Source: Acidovorax sp. Leaf78
GTDB lineage: Bacteria > Pseudomonadota > Gammaproteobacteria > Burkholderiales > Burkholderiaceae_C
DNA: 64,000 nt
Direction: 5' to 3'
Assembly (NCBI RefSeq): GCF_001422735.1
Contig: NZ_LMLZ01000022.1
Span: 186,001-250,000 of the forward strand
Part shown: in pieces, positions 7,673 to 17,626 of the stretch
How positions within the stretch are numbered: position 1 is the stretch's first letter
How the letters are laid out: the number at the start of each line of letters is the position of its first letter
Notes under the pieces: generated by a model
Database searches by the model: none
What the model saw: only the letters and a program-made list of their open reading frames with translations
What the model was told of the DNA's origin: nothing
Program-made: the position numbers and the translations under genes

Positions 7673-10441
7673 CTACATCCCCAGACCCGCGCCGAACACG
7701 GCCAGCCAGAGGGCGAACACGGCGTCGCGCTCGGCCTGCAGCGCGGGCGGCGCGACCTGCGTGGGTGCCTCGTCCAGGCGCGCCACGTGCTGGACGCGGC
7801 GCAGTTCGCGGTACGCATCGGCCGCGGCCGTGCCCACGCTTGTTGGCAGCAGCCCCACCTGTTCGGCGTGCCGCAGCAGCGCGATATTGCCCACGTTGCC
7901 GCGCAGCTCGGGGTGCGCAGCCGACTGCGACAGCACCAGGTACTGCACCGCAAACTCGGCATCCACCATGCCACCGGGGCTGTGCTTGACGTCGAACCGC
8001 CCGTCCTTGGCAGGGTGGGCCGAGCGCACGCGCTCGCGCATCAGCACGATTTCGTCGCGCAGGGCCACCGGGTCGCGTTCGGAGGTGATGACGGCTTCGC
8101 GCACCGCGTCGAAGCGCTCGCGCAGCGCATCGCTGCCCATCACGAAGCGCGCGCGCGTCATGGCCTGGTGCTCCCAGGTCCAGGCGGTGTTGCTGCCGCG
8201 GCGCTGCTGGTAGTTGGCGTACGCCTCGAAGCTCGTGACCAGCAGGCCCGAGCTGCCGTTGGGGCGCAGCGCGGTGTCGATCTCGTACAAATCGCCTTCG
8301 CTGGTCTTCACGGTGAGCCAGTTGATGAGCTTGCGCACGAAGGCGGCATACACCTCGGGGGCGCGTTCGTCGTCGTCATCGAACACGAAGACGATGTCCA
8401 GGTCGCTGCCGTAGCCCAGCTCTTTGCCGCCCAGCTTGCCGTAGCCGATGATGCCGAACTGCGGGCTGTCGCGGTGGCGGTTCTTGACCCGGCTCCAGCA
8501 CCAGTCGGCGGTGATGCGCAGCACGCTGTCGGCCAGCGCGGACAGGTCGTCCGCCACCTGCTCCACCGTGATGCGCCGCTCCACGTCGCGCGCGAGGGTG
8601 CGGAAGGTCTCGGCGTGCTGCGCGCGGCGCAGCAGGTTGAGCAGGGTCTCGTCGTCGTCTTCGCCGGTGGACTGCAGCGAGGCCAGGCGCACAGCCAGCT
8701 CGCGCTCGAAGTCTTCCACCACGAAGCGCTCGGACAGCAGCGCATCGCCCGCCAGTTCGTCGATCACGCCAGGGTGCTGCAGCATGTAGCGGGCAGGCCA
8801 TTTGGCGGCGCCCAGCAGGTGCAGCAGGTGCTCGTGCACCGAGGGGCGCTCCAGCAGCAGGGCGAGGTAGCTCTCGCGCCGCAGCAGTGGCTCCAGCCAG
8901 CCGACCAGGCGCACCGCCGCGTCTTCGTTCACCTTGCCTTCGGCCAGCCAGCGCGCGGTGCGCTGCACCAGGCGGAACAGGCGCGTGCGCGCTTCGTCGC
9001 GCAGGCCCTCGACCCGCGGGTGGTTGCGCCATTCGGCCACGCGCTCCCGAAAGCCGGGGGGCAGTTGTTCGAGCAGGCCTTCCAGTTCAGGCGGCGGTGG
9101 CGCAGCCGCCCGGGGGCCGCCGCAGCCGCCGCCGTTGCACTGCTTCTTGCCGCTGCCGCCCAGCAGGGTGTCGAACTCCTGCGCCACCAGTTCGCGGTGC
9201 GCGTCGAGCTCGTGCAGGAAGGCGCAGCAGTCGGGGTAGCCCATGGTGTAGGCGATCCAGGCCAGGTCGTCGTCGCGCGTGGGCAGCACGTGGGTCTGCT
9301 GGTCGTCCAGGTACTGGATGCGGTGCTCCACGCGGCGCAAAAAGACATAGGCCCGGGCGAGCGCATCGGCCGTCTCCTGCGGCATGAGGCCGGCCTGCGC
9401 GATGCGCGGCAGCGCGTCCAGTGTGGGCCGGCGGCGCAGCTCGGGGAACTGCCCGCCGCGCACCACCTGCAGCAGCTGCACGGTGAATTCGATCTCGCGG
9501 ATGCCGCCGCGCGAGAGCTTGACGTCGTTGGCACGCTCGGGGTGGCCGGCGCTGCGCTTGGCGGCGTGGTCGCGGATCTGGCGGTGCAGGGACCGCAGGG
9601 CGTCGAACACGCTGTAGTCGAGATAGCGGCGGAACACGAAGGGCAGCACCACGCCGCGCAGCGCCTGGACCTCGGTGCCCCCGATGCAGTCGCGCGGAGC
9701 GACCACGCGGCTCTTGAGCCAGGCAAAGCGCTCCCATTCGCGGCCATGCAGTTGCAGGTATTCCTCCAGCGCCGGCAGCGAGACCGCCGACGGCCCCGAG
9801 TTGCCGTTGGGCCGCAGGGCCAGGTCCACGCGGAAAACGAAGCCATGCTCGGTGGTGTCGCCCACCAGGCTGTAGATGGACTTGACGGCCCGCGCGAAGT
9901 ATTCGTGGTTGGAGATGCGGCCGCGGCCCTCGGGCGTGCCGGCGGTTTCGCCATCGTGTTCGTACACGTAGATGAGGTCGATGTCGCTCGACACATTGAG
10001 CTCGCGCGCGCCCAGCTTTCCCATGCCGATGATCCACAGCTGCACGGGCTGGCCCTCGGGCCCGCGCGGCGCGCCGTGGCGCTCATCGAGTTCCTGGCGG
10101 GCCTGATGGCAGGCGCGGTCGAGCGCCAGTTCGGCCAGCTCGGTCACCGCGCGGGTGACGTCGGCGAGCGAGGCCCCCTCATCGCAATCGAGCTGGATCA
10201 GCCGCTCCATGACCAGCTGGCGCACCACGCGCAAGGCGGTACCGGTGTCCGCGCCGCGCGCGCGCAAGGCCTCGTAGGCCTGCTCCATCGTGGCCAGCAC
10301 CGGCGGGCCGGGGGGCAGCAGGGGCAGGTCGTCGGCGTAGCGGCGGTGCAGGCGCTGGTAGAAGCGGGAATGGCTGGCCAGCAGCCCCTCGGGCCGGGCC
10401 AGGCAGCACAGGTCAGCGGCGGGCGATGGCATGGCAGACAT
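7673..10441 (-). CDS. glnE: Bifunctional glutamine synthetase adenylyltransferase/deadenylase
   Basis: GlnE attaches AMP to, and removes it from, glutamine synthetase in response to PII/PII-UMP, switching nitrogen assimilation off and on. Two nucleotidyltransferase domains are visible: the first in transcript order has GKLGARELNVSSDIDLIYVY with the G(K/R)xG..E...SDxD signature near residue 150, the second has GYGKLGGKELGYGSDLDIVF near residue 670. Each is followed by a helical segment. The length (about 920 residues) fits the family. The start is placed at the ATG at 10441 (MSAMPSPAADLCCL); ATGs at 10432 and 10468 are alternatives. It is divergent from yhdP, the two start regions lying within about 90 bp. 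Confidence 0.95.
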   Translation of the reverse strand: MSAMPSPAADLCCLARPEGLLASHSRFYQRLHRRYADDLPLLPPGPPVLATMEQAYEALRARGADTGTALRVVRQLVMERLIQLDCDEGASLADVTRAVTELAELALDRACHQARQELDERHGAPRGPEGQPVQLWIIGMGKLGARELNVSSDIDLIYVYEHDGETAGTPEGRGRISNHEYFARAVKSIYSLVGDTTEHGFVFRVDLALRPNGNSGPSAVSLPALEEYLQLHGREWERFAWLKSRVVAPRDCIGGTEVQALRGVVLPFVFRRYLDYSVFDALRSLHRQIRDHAAKRSAGHPERANDVKLSRGGIREIEFTVQLLQVVRGGQFPELRRRPTLDALPRIAQAGLMPQETADALARAYVFLRRVEHRIQYLDDQQTHVLPTRDDDLAWIAYTMGYPDCCAFLHELDAHRELVAQEFDTLLGGSGKKQCNGGGCGGPRAAAPPPPELEGLLEQLPPGFRERVAEWRNHPRVEGLRDEARTRLFRLVQRTARWLAEGKVNEDAAVRLVGWLEPLLRRESYLALLLERPSVHEHLLHLLGAAKWPARYMLQHPGVIDELAGDALLSERFVVEDFERELAVRLASLQSTGEDDDETLLNLLRRAQHAETFRTLARDVERRITVEQVADDLSALADSVLRITADWCWSRVKNRHRDSPQFGIIGYGKLGGKELGYGSDLDIVFVFDDDDERAPEVYAAFVRKLINWLTVKTSEGDLYEIDTALRPNGSSGLLVTSFEAYANYQQRRGSNTAWTWEHQAMTRARFVMGSDALRERFDAVREAVITSERDPVALRDEIVLMRERVRSAHPAKDGRFDVKHSPGGMVDAEFAVQYLVLSQSAAHPELRGNVGNIALLRHAEQVGLLPTSVGTAAADAYRELRRVQHVARLDEAPTQVAPPALQAERDAVFALWLAVFGAGLGM

Positions 10442-10530
10442 GGCCGGGGACCACATACATAAGGACACTCGTTGGTAGTGAACCCGCGCCGGAGCCGCGG
10501 GTCATAATTCCAGCCACATTCAATTCGACC

Positions 10531-13500
10531 ATGATTGCTCCCACCACGCACCCCACACGCCTGCTCAAATTTATGGCAGGTCTCGCACGGTGGTCACTCG
10601 GTTTGCTGCTGGCCTTCTGGCTGCTGGTGACCATCGCGTGGGGCGCACTTCATGGCTGGATTGTGCCGCGAATCGGCGAATTCCGCCCGCAGCTGGAGGC
10701 ACATGCCGCACGGGCTCTGGGGGTTCCGGTCAAGATCGGCGCGATCTCTGCCAAGACCGAGGGGCTGATCCCGTCCATCGAGCTGTCGGACCTGGCCCTG
10801 CTCGATGCCGCCGGCCGCACCGCGCTGCGCCTGCCGCGGGTGGTGGTGGCGCTGTCGCCGCGGTCGCTGCTCAAGGGCGGTTTCGAGCAGCTCTATGTCG
10901 AACGACCCGAGCTCGATGTGCGGCGCGACACCCAGGGACGTATCCATGTGGCGGGCCTGGACTTTACGCAGGAGCAAGGCGACAGCAGCGCCGCGGCCGA
11001 CTGGATCTTCTCGCAGGGCGAGGTGTTCATCCAGGGCGGCACGGTGCGCTGGACGGACGAGCAGCGCGGCGCCCCCGAACTGGCGCTGGAGAAGGTGGAC
11101 CTGGTGCTGCGCAATGGCAACTGGCACCACCACATGCGCCTGGATGCCACCCCGCCCGAAGCCTGGGGCGAGCGGTTCACGGTGGTCGGCCTGTTCCGCG
11201 CGCCGCTGCTGAGCGCCCGCGACGGCAACTGGAAACACTGGAACGGGCAGGTGTATGCCCACTTTGCGCGGGTCGATGCGTCGCGGCTGCGCCACTATGC
11301 CGATGTGGGCATCGAGGTGGCGCAGGGCCGCGGGGCGCTACGCGCCTGGGCGGATGTGCAGCGCGGGCAGATCGTGGGCGGCACGGCCGACCTCGCGCTG
11401 GCCGAAGTCAACGCCACCCTGGGCCCGCAGTTGCAGGCGCTGGTGCTGCCATCCATCCAGGGGCGGATGGGCGGGCGCCGGCTCAACGGCGGGTTCGAGT
11501 TTTCCACGCAGTCCCTGCAGTTTGAGACCGACGACGGCCTGGCCTGGCCCGGCGGCAACCTGCGGCTGGTCTACACCGATGCCACGGCCAAGGCACCGGC
11601 CCAGGGCGAGTTCCGCGCGGACCGGCTGGACCTGGCGGCCCTGGCGCAGATCGCCAGCCGCCTGCCCCTGGGCGAGACGGCGCACACCGCGGTGCGCACC
11701 TACACGCCGCAAGGGCAGGTGGACGAGATCCAGGCCACCTGGAAAGGCCCGCTCGAGAAGCTGCAGCAATACCAGGTGCGCGGACGCATCCGCGGCCTGG
11801 CCTTGGCGGGCGACACCAGCAGCGGCGCACCCACGCACCTGGGCCTGCGCGGCGCCACGGTGGACCTCGACATGACGCAGGGCGGCGGCAAGGCGGCGCT
11901 GACCATTGCCTCGGGCGCGCTCCTGCTGCCCGGGGTGTTCGAAGACCCGGTGCTGCCGCTGGACCGCCTGAGCGCCGACGTGCGCTGGCAGCTCGAAGGC
12001 AGCCGCATCGCGGTGCAGGCCAACGACGTGCAGTTTGCCAACGCCGACGCGCAGGGCGAGGCCCGCGCCACCTGGCACACCAGCGACGCGGCCAAGGTGT
12101 CGCACCAGTCGCGCTTTCCGGGCGTACTGGACCTGAGCGGCACGCTGCACCGCGCCGACGGCACGCGCGTACACCGCTACCTGCCGCTGTCCATCCCTCC
12201 CGACTCGCGCCACTATGTGCGCGACGCAGTGGTGGCGGGCAGTGCCAGCAACGTGCAGTTCCGCGTGAAGGGCGACCTGCACCACCTGCCCTTCAACGAC
12301 CCCAAGCTGGGCGAGTTCCGCATTGCCGCCCGGGTGAAGGACGTGACGTACGCCTACGTTCCGCCCAGCCTGCAGCCCGCCGGCACCCTGCCCTGGCCAG
12401 CGCTGACCGACCTGTCGGGCGAGTTGATCTTCGAGCGCTCGTCCATGCAGGTACGCAGCGCCACCGGCACGTTTGCCGGGCGCCAGGGCCTGAAGCTGTC
12501 CAAGGTGGACGCCAAGATCCCGGACCTGGCGCACACCGTGGTCGCCGTCAGCGCCGATGCCCGCGGCCCCCTGCCCGAAATGCTGGCGCTCATGGCCACA
12601 TCGCCCCTGGGCCGCATGACCGGCGGCGCGCTCGACCAGGCCAGCGGCACGGGCACTGCGGACCTGCAGCTGCGCCTGTCGCTGCCCATCAGCGACATCA
12701 ACAAATCCAAGGTGCAAGGCAGCGTCACGCTGGCGGGCAACGACGTGCGCATCACGCCCGACACCCCCGCCCTGAGCCGCGCGCGCGGCGCGGTGCAGTT
12801 CACGGAAACGGGCTTTTCATTGCAGGGTGTGCAGGCAATGGCACTGGGCGGCAACGTCAAGCTCGAAGGCGGCATGCGCGCGCTGCCGGCCAACGCACCG
12901 GCCACCGAGTCCGCCGTGCAGCTGCGCGCGCAGGGCACGGCCACGGCCGAAGGACTGCAGCAGGCGCCGCAGCTCGGCCTGCTGTCGCAACTGGCGCGGC
13001 GCGCCACGGGCAGCGCGCCGTACTCGATGGCGCTGTCGTTTCGCCGCGGCGTGCCCGAGGTGCAGGTGACCACCAGCCTGCAGGGCCTGGCGCTGGCACT
13101 GCCGCCGCCGCTGGGCAAGACCGCCGAGACCAGCCTGCCCCTGCGCTTTGAAAACCAGGTGCTGCGCGAGTCGCTGGCGGGCCTGACGCACGGCAGCCAC
13201 GGCCAGGGCACCAACGGCACGGGCACCGGCGCGGGTAGTGGCAATGGCAATGGCAATGGCAACGGCGCGGAGGCCCCGCCGCTACGCGACCAGATCACCG
13301 TGGACCTGGGCTCGGTGGGCTCGGCCATGTATGTGCGCGACATCAGCGGCCCCCAGCCGCGGGTGCTGCGCGGCACCATCGGCGTCGGCCTGACGGGCGG
13401 CGAATCCTCTCCCATGCCGGCGCAGGGCGTGGCCGCCAACATCAACCAGGGCCGGCTGGACGTGGATGCGTGGGAGGACGTGCTGAGCCAGGCCACGTCC

Positions 13501-14769
13501 GGCACCGGCGCCGCGGCACGCGCACCGGCCTCTGCCGCTGGTGCCACGGCAGCAGCGGCCCCGGGCACGCAGACCCTGACGCAGGACTACATGCCCACCA
13601 CGCTCGCGCTGCGCGCGCGCGAAATCACGCTGCAAGGGCGCACGCTGCACAACATCGTGGCCGGGGCGCTGCGCGACGGCACCACCTGGCGCGCCAACCT
13701 GGATGCCACCGAACTCAACGGCTACCTGGAGTACCGCCAGCCCGGCTCCGCCGATCACCCCAACGGCCGCCTGTTCGCGCGGCTGTCGCGGGTGAACATG
13801 CCGCAAAGCGACGTGAACCAGGTGGAGTCGCTGCTGGACGAGCAGCCCGGCGCCCTGCCGGCGCTCGACATCGTGGTGGACGACTTCGACCTGCGCGGCA
13901 AGCGGCTCGGGCGGGTGGAGATCGAGGCGCAGAACCGCGGCGGCGATGGTTCGCAGCGCGAATGGCGCCTGTCCAAGTTCAACATCACCGCGCCCGAGGC
14001 CGTCCTGACCGCCAGCGGCAACTGGGCGGTGCTCAACGCGGCGGGCTCGGGCCCGCGCGAGGCCGATCGGCGCACGGTGCTCAACTTCCGGCTGGACATC
14101 CGCGACTCGGGCGACCTGCTGACCCGCATGAGCATGCCCGGCGTGATCCGGCGCGGCAAGGGGCGGCTGGAGGGCCAGGTCGCCTGGGTGGGCGCGCCCT
14201 TCAGCCCCGACTACCGCTCCATGACGGGCCTGATCAACGTGAACATCGAGACCGGCCAGTTCCTCAAGGCCGACCCGGGGCTGGCCAAGCTGCTGGGCGT
14301 GCTGAGCCTGCAGTCCCTGCCGCGGCGCCTGACGCTCGACTTCCGCGATGTGTTCAGCGAGGGCTTCGCGTTCGACTTCGTGCGCGGCGACGTGCGCATC
14401 GAGCAGGGCGTGGCCACCACCAACAACCTGCAGATGAAGGGCGTGAACGCCGCTGTGCTGATGGAAGGCAGCGCCAACATCGACCACGAAACGCAGGACC
14501 TGCGCGTGGTGGTGGTGCCCGAGATCAACGCCATGACGGCGTCGCTGGTGGCCACCGCCATCAACCCGGTGATCGGCCTCGGAAGCTTCCTCGCGCAGGT
14601 GTTCCTGCGTGGGCCGCTCATCGAGGCCGCCACGCAGGAGTTCCGCATCGACGGCACCTGGTCCGACCCGCGCGTGGTGCGCGTGCCGCGCCGTGCGCGC
14701 GATGCCCTGCCCGGTGCTGAGGCCCCATCGCGCAGCAGCCCCCCGGCCAAACCAGGAGAAACGTCATGA
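10531..14769 (+). CDS. yhdP: YhdP/AsmA-like envelope protein (DUF3971)
   Basis: A very large envelope protein of 1412 residues with one N-terminal membrane helix (LARWSLGLLLAFWLLVTIAW) and a long periplasmic part built from repeating beta strands, typical of the AsmA/TamB/YhdP group that bridges the two membranes and moves phospholipid outward. The C-terminal AsmA-like segment (GVATTNNLQMKGVNAAVLMEG, then ETQDLRVVVVPEINAMTASL) is well kept. The start is the ATG at 10531; an upstream in-frame ATG at 10426 would run through the glnE start region. A low-complexity Gly/Asn/Thr stretch near residue 900 is encoded by GGCAAT repeats. It overlaps the next gene by four bases. Confidence 0.9.
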   Translation: MIAPTTHPTRLLKFMAGLARWSLGLLLAFWLLVTIAWGALHGWIVPRIGEFRPQLEAHAARALGVPVKIGAISAKTEGLIPSIELSDLALLDAAGRTALRLPRVVVALSPRSLLKGGFEQLYVERPELDVRRDTQGRIHVAGLDFTQEQGDSSAAADWIFSQGEVFIQGGTVRWTDEQRGAPELALEKVDLVLRNGNWHHHMRLDATPPEAWGERFTVVGLFRAPLLSARDGNWKHWNGQVYAHFARVDASRLRHYADVGIEVAQGRGALRAWADVQRGQIVGGTADLALAEVNATLGPQLQALVLPSIQGRMGGRRLNGGFEFSTQSLQFETDDGLAWPGGNLRLVYTDATAKAPAQGEFRADRLDLAALAQIASRLPLGETAHTAVRTYTPQGQVDEIQATWKGPLEKLQQYQVRGRIRGLALAGDTSSGAPTHLGLRGATVDLDMTQGGGKAALTIASGALLLPGVFEDPVLPLDRLSADVRWQLEGSRIAVQANDVQFANADAQGEARATWHTSDAAKVSHQSRFPGVLDLSGTLHRADGTRVHRYLPLSIPPDSRHYVRDAVVAGSASNVQFRVKGDLHHLPFNDPKLGEFRIAARVKDVTYAYVPPSLQPAGTLPWPALTDLSGELIFERSSMQVRSATGTFAGRQGLKLSKVDAKIPDLAHTVVAVSADARGPLPEMLALMATSPLGRMTGGALDQASGTGTADLQLRLSLPISDINKSKVQGSVTLAGNDVRITPDTPALSRARGAVQFTETGFSLQGVQAMALGGNVKLEGGMRALPANAPATESAVQLRAQGTATAEGLQQAPQLGLLSQLARRATGSAPYSMALSFRRGVPEVQVTTSLQGLALALPPPLGKTAETSLPLRFENQVLRESLAGLTHGSHGQGTNGTGTGAGSGNGNGNGNGAEAPPLRDQITVDLGSVGSAMYVRDISGPQPRVLRGTIGVGLTGGESSPMPAQGVAANINQGRLDVDAWEDVLSQATSGTGAAARAPASAAGATAAAAPGTQTLTQDYMPTTLALRAREITLQGRTLHNIVAGALRDGTTWRANLDATELNGYLEYRQPGSADHPNGRLFARLSRVNMPQSDVNQVESLLDEQPGALPALDIVVDDFDLRGKRLGRVEIEAQNRGGDGSQREWRLSKFNITAPEAVLTASGNWAVLNAAGSGPREADRRTVLNFRLDIRDSGDLLTRMSMPGVIRRGKGRLEGQVAWVGAPFSPDYRSMTGLINVNIETGQFLKADPGLAKLLGVLSLQSLPRRLTLDFRDVFSEGFAFDFVRGDVRIEQGVATTNNLQMKGVNAAVLMEGSANIDHETQDLRVVVVPEINAMTASLVATAINPVIGLGSFLAQVFLRGPLIEAATQEFRIDGTWSDPRVVRVPRRARDALPGAEAPSRSSPPAKPGETS
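13237..13266 (+). repeat. Hexanucleotide GGCAAT tandem repeat inside yhdP
   Basis: About four near-perfect units of GGCAAT/GGCAAC encoding Gly-Asn repeats. A change in unit number would keep the reading frame. Confidence 0.7.
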
Positions 14770-15584
14770 TGCAAGTTGCAGCGATTCAGATGGTGTCGGG
14801 CACCCGGCTCGAAGACAACCTGGCCGCCGCGCGCGCCCTGCTGGAGCAGGCGGCGCAGGGCGGTGCCGAGCTGGCCGTGCTGCCCGAATACTTTTGCGTG
14901 ATGGGCCACAAGGACACCGACAAGCTGGCCCTGGGCGAAGCCGCCGGTAAAGGCCTGATCCAGCGGTTTCTGGCCACCGCGGCGCGCGAGCTGAAGCTGT
15001 GGGTGGTGGGCGGCACGCTGCCCCTGCAGACGGCCACGCCTGAGCGCGTGCGCAACACCACGCTGGTGTTCGACCCCAGCGGCGCCTGTGTGGCGCGCTA
15101 CGACAAGATCCACCTTTTCTATTTCGACAACGGACGCGAGCAGTACCACGAAGGCCGCGTGATCGAAGCGGGCGACACGCCCGTGCAGTTCGACCTGCCA
15201 TCGCGCGGCGGCCACACCTGGCGCGTGGGGCTGTCGGTGTGCTATGACCTGCGGTTTCCGGAGCTGTACCGCGCGCATGCCAGCGCCGGGGCCGACCTGC
15301 TGCTGGTGCCCAGCGCCTTCACCCACACCACGGGCCAGGCGCACTGGGAGGTGCTGCTGCGTGCCCGCGCGGTCGAGAACCTGGCCTATGTGCTGGCCCC
15401 CGCCCAGGGCGGCGTGCACGAGAACGGCCGCCACACCTGGGGCCACACCATGCTGGTGGACCCCTGGGGTGTGGTGCTGGCCGAACAGGACCAGGACGCG
15501 GGCGTGGTGCAGGGCACGCTGGACCCTGAGCGCCTGCGCAGCGTGCGCCTGCAGCTGCCGTCCTTGTCGCACCGCGTCTTGTGA
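14766..15584 (+). CDS. Carbon-nitrogen hydrolase (Nit-type amidase)
   Basis: A 272-residue nitrilase-superfamily enzyme. The Glu-Lys-Cys catalytic triad is complete: E41 in VLPEYF, K114 in YDKIHLF, C159 in SVCYDLRFPELYR. The sequence is closest to the Nit1/Nit2 branch, whose members hydrolyse deaminated glutathione or omega-amides such as alpha-ketoglutaramate; the exact substrate is inferred. It starts ATGATG, overlapping the yhdP stop by four bases, and its own stop overlaps the GTG of the next gene. yhdP followed by a nitrilase gene is a recurring arrangement in betaproteobacteria. Confidence 0.9.
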   Translation: MMQVAAIQMVSGTRLEDNLAAARALLEQAAQGGAELAVLPEYFCVMGHKDTDKLALGEAAGKGLIQRFLATAARELKLWVVGGTLPLQTATPERVRNTTLVFDPSGACVARYDKIHLFYFDNGREQYHEGRVIEAGDTPVQFDLPSRGGHTWRVGLSVCYDLRFPELYRAHASAGADLLLVPSAFTHTTGQAHWEVLLRARAVENLAYVLAPAQGGVHENGRHTWGHTMLVDPWGVVLAEQDQDAGVVQGTLDPERLRSVRLQLPSLSHRVL

Positions 15585-17626
15585 AGCTGGGGCCACGCAC
15601 CCTGTTGCGGCGCTGGCGGGGCGCCTGGCGGCGCTGGTCGCTGTGGACGCTGCTGGTGCTGCTGGTGATCTCCATGCTGGCCACCATGGTGTGGCTGGCG
15701 GGGCGCTACGAGGCCAGCCAGGTGCAGACGCGGCTGGAGCGCGACACGGCCGATGCTGTGTCCGACATCCGCGTGGCGCTCACGCGCAACCTGCAGAGCC
15801 TGCAGGCCCTGCACGCGGGTGAACCGGGCCAGCTGGCCTGGGAGGTGGATGCGGCGGAGCTGCTGCGCAGCCGCCGCGAGCTGGTGCGCATCGAATGGCG
15901 CGACGCCAATCTGCGGATGCGCACCCATGCGCAGTCGCCCTACCGGCCGGTGGCCTGGGATGCGCGCATCCGCGAAGGCCACCAGTCCGACGCCGCCATC
16001 GCCTGCACCAACGCACGCCGCCTGAGCAGCCCCTCGTACTCCAGCAGCTACTTTCAGCCCCACGGCGACGGCCTGGGTTCTGAAATGATGGAGCTGTGCC
16101 TGCCGCTGACCGGTGGGGGCCGCCACACCGGCTTTCTGGTGGCCACGTATTCGCTGCAGGACGTGCTGGTGAACCTGGTGGCGCACAACCTCACGCGCAG
16201 CCAGGAGGCATCGTTCACCGAGGCCGACGGCACACGCCTGGCAGTGCTGGGCGCAGCGCGCAGGGGCTCGCGCATGTTCACCGCACAGCACCTGCTGGAC
16301 CTGCCCGGCACCACGCTCGTTCTGCGCATGGACACCTGGCACAGCGCACCCAGCCTGTTCCCCAACGTGCTCACCGCGCTGGTCACGGCCATGTCCATCG
16401 CGCTGGTCACGGTGATGGTGGTGCTGGTGCGCGACAACCGCCGCCGGCTGCGCGCAGAGCGCGACCTGGCCGATGCGCTGGCGTTTCGCAAGGCGATGGA
16501 AGACTCGCTCGTCACCGGCTTGCGCGCGCGCGACCTGGAAGGCCGCATCACCTACGTGAACCCGGCGTTCTGCGCCATGGTGGGGTTCAGCGCACAGGAG
16601 CTGCTGGGCCAGAGCGCGTCCGCCCCCTACTGGCCGCCCGAGCTGGTGGACGAGTACCGCCAGCGCCAGGCCATCCGCCTGTCCGGCCAGCACATACCGC
16701 CGCGCGAGGGGTTCGAGTCGGTCTTCATGCGCAAGGACGGCACGCGCTTCCCGGTGCTCATCATCGAGGCGCCGCTCATCAACGCCCAGGGCCAGCACAC
16801 CGGCTGGATGAGCGCGTTTCTGGACATCAGCGAGCAACGGCGGGTGGAAGAGCTCTCGCGCGCATCGCAGGAGCGCCTGCAGGCCACGGCACGCCTGGCC
16901 ACCGTGGGCGAGATGGCCTCGCTGCTGAGCCACGAGCTCAACCAGCCGCTGGCCGCCATATCGAGCTATGCGACGGGGTCGATGAACCTGCTGGAAGCGC
17001 CCGCCGGGGCCGGCAGCACGCCAGCGCCTGAAAGCCTGCAGGATGTGCGCATGGCCATGCAGCAGATCGCCCGCCAAGCGGAGCGGGCCGGCAAGGTGAT
17101 CAAGAGCGTGCACGACTTCGTGCGCCGCCGCGACCAGGCGCGCGAGGCCGTGTCGGCCCAGCAGCTGATCGACGCCATCCTGCCGCTGGCCATCCTGCAG
17201 GCCCGCAAGCTCGCCGTGCGCGTGAACACCACGGTGGAGCCCGGCCTGCCGCCGGTGCTGTGCGACCGCACCATGGTCGAGCAGGTGCTGCTCAACCTGG
17301 CGCGCAACGCCATGCAGGCCATGGACGACCCCGAGATCCGCCACCGCGTGCTCGACATCCGCGTGCGCCGCGCGGCCTCCAACCAGCACAGCGGCTGGAT
17401 CGAATTCGCCGTGACGGACGTGGGCACCGGCATCCCGCCCGACGTTGCGACCCGCCTGTTCACGCCGTTCTTCACGACCCGGCCCGAAGGCATGGGCCTG
17501 GGCCTGTCGCTGTGCCGCACGGTGATCGAGCAACACGGCGGTTTTCTCGGCTTTGCCCCCCATGAGCCGCGTGGTACGGTATTCACCTTCACGCTCCCCG
17601 TCTCCCAACCCGCGCCCCCACCCTGA
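15581..17626 (+). CDS. dctS: PAS-containing sensor histidine kinase, DctS-like
   Basis: A 681-residue membrane sensor kinase starting with GTG, which overlaps the previous stop. TM1 (WTLLVLLVISMLATMVWL) and TM2 (about residues 262-285) flank a periplasmic domain of about 220 residues. A PAS domain follows (LEGRITYVNPAFCAMVGFSA), then a PAC segment, the H box with phosphoacceptor H451 (SHELNQPLAAIS), and a HATPase with N box (NLARNAMQAM) and G boxes (DVGTGIPP, GMGLGLSLC). This layout and the PAS wording match DctS, which senses C4-dicarboxylates. No dicarboxylate transporter gene is next to it, so the symbol is tentative. Its partner is the downstream response regulator. Confidence 0.8.
   Translation: MKLGPRTLLRRWRGAWRRWSLWTLLVLLVISMLATMVWLAGRYEASQVQTRLERDTADAVSDIRVALTRNLQSLQALHAGEPGQLAWEVDAAELLRSRRELVRIEWRDANLRMRTHAQSPYRPVAWDARIREGHQSDAAIACTNARRLSSPSYSSSYFQPHGDGLGSEMMELCLPLTGGGRHTGFLVATYSLQDVLVNLVAHNLTRSQEASFTEADGTRLAVLGAARRGSRMFTAQHLLDLPGTTLVLRMDTWHSAPSLFPNVLTALVTAMSIALVTVMVVLVRDNRRRLRAERDLADALAFRKAMEDSLVTGLRARDLEGRITYVNPAFCAMVGFSAQELLGQSASAPYWPPELVDEYRQRQAIRLSGQHIPPREGFESVFMRKDGTRFPVLIIEAPLINAQGQHTGWMSAFLDISEQRRVEELSRASQERLQATARLATVGEMASLLSHELNQPLAAISSYATGSMNLLEAPAGAGSTPAPESLQDVRMAMQQIARQAERAGKVIKSVHDFVRRRDQAREAVSAQQLIDAILPLAILQARKLAVRVNTTVEPGLPPVLCDRTMVEQVLLNLARNAMQAMDDPEIRHRVLDIRVRRAASNQHSGWIEFAVTDVGTGIPPDVATRLFTPFFTTRPEGMGLGLSLCRTVIEQHGGFLGFAPHEPRGTVFTFTLPVSQPAPPP

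Noticed and set aside
7574-10462. A 962-residue frame opposite glnE
   Set aside because: Antisense shadow of glnE with biased composition and no motif.
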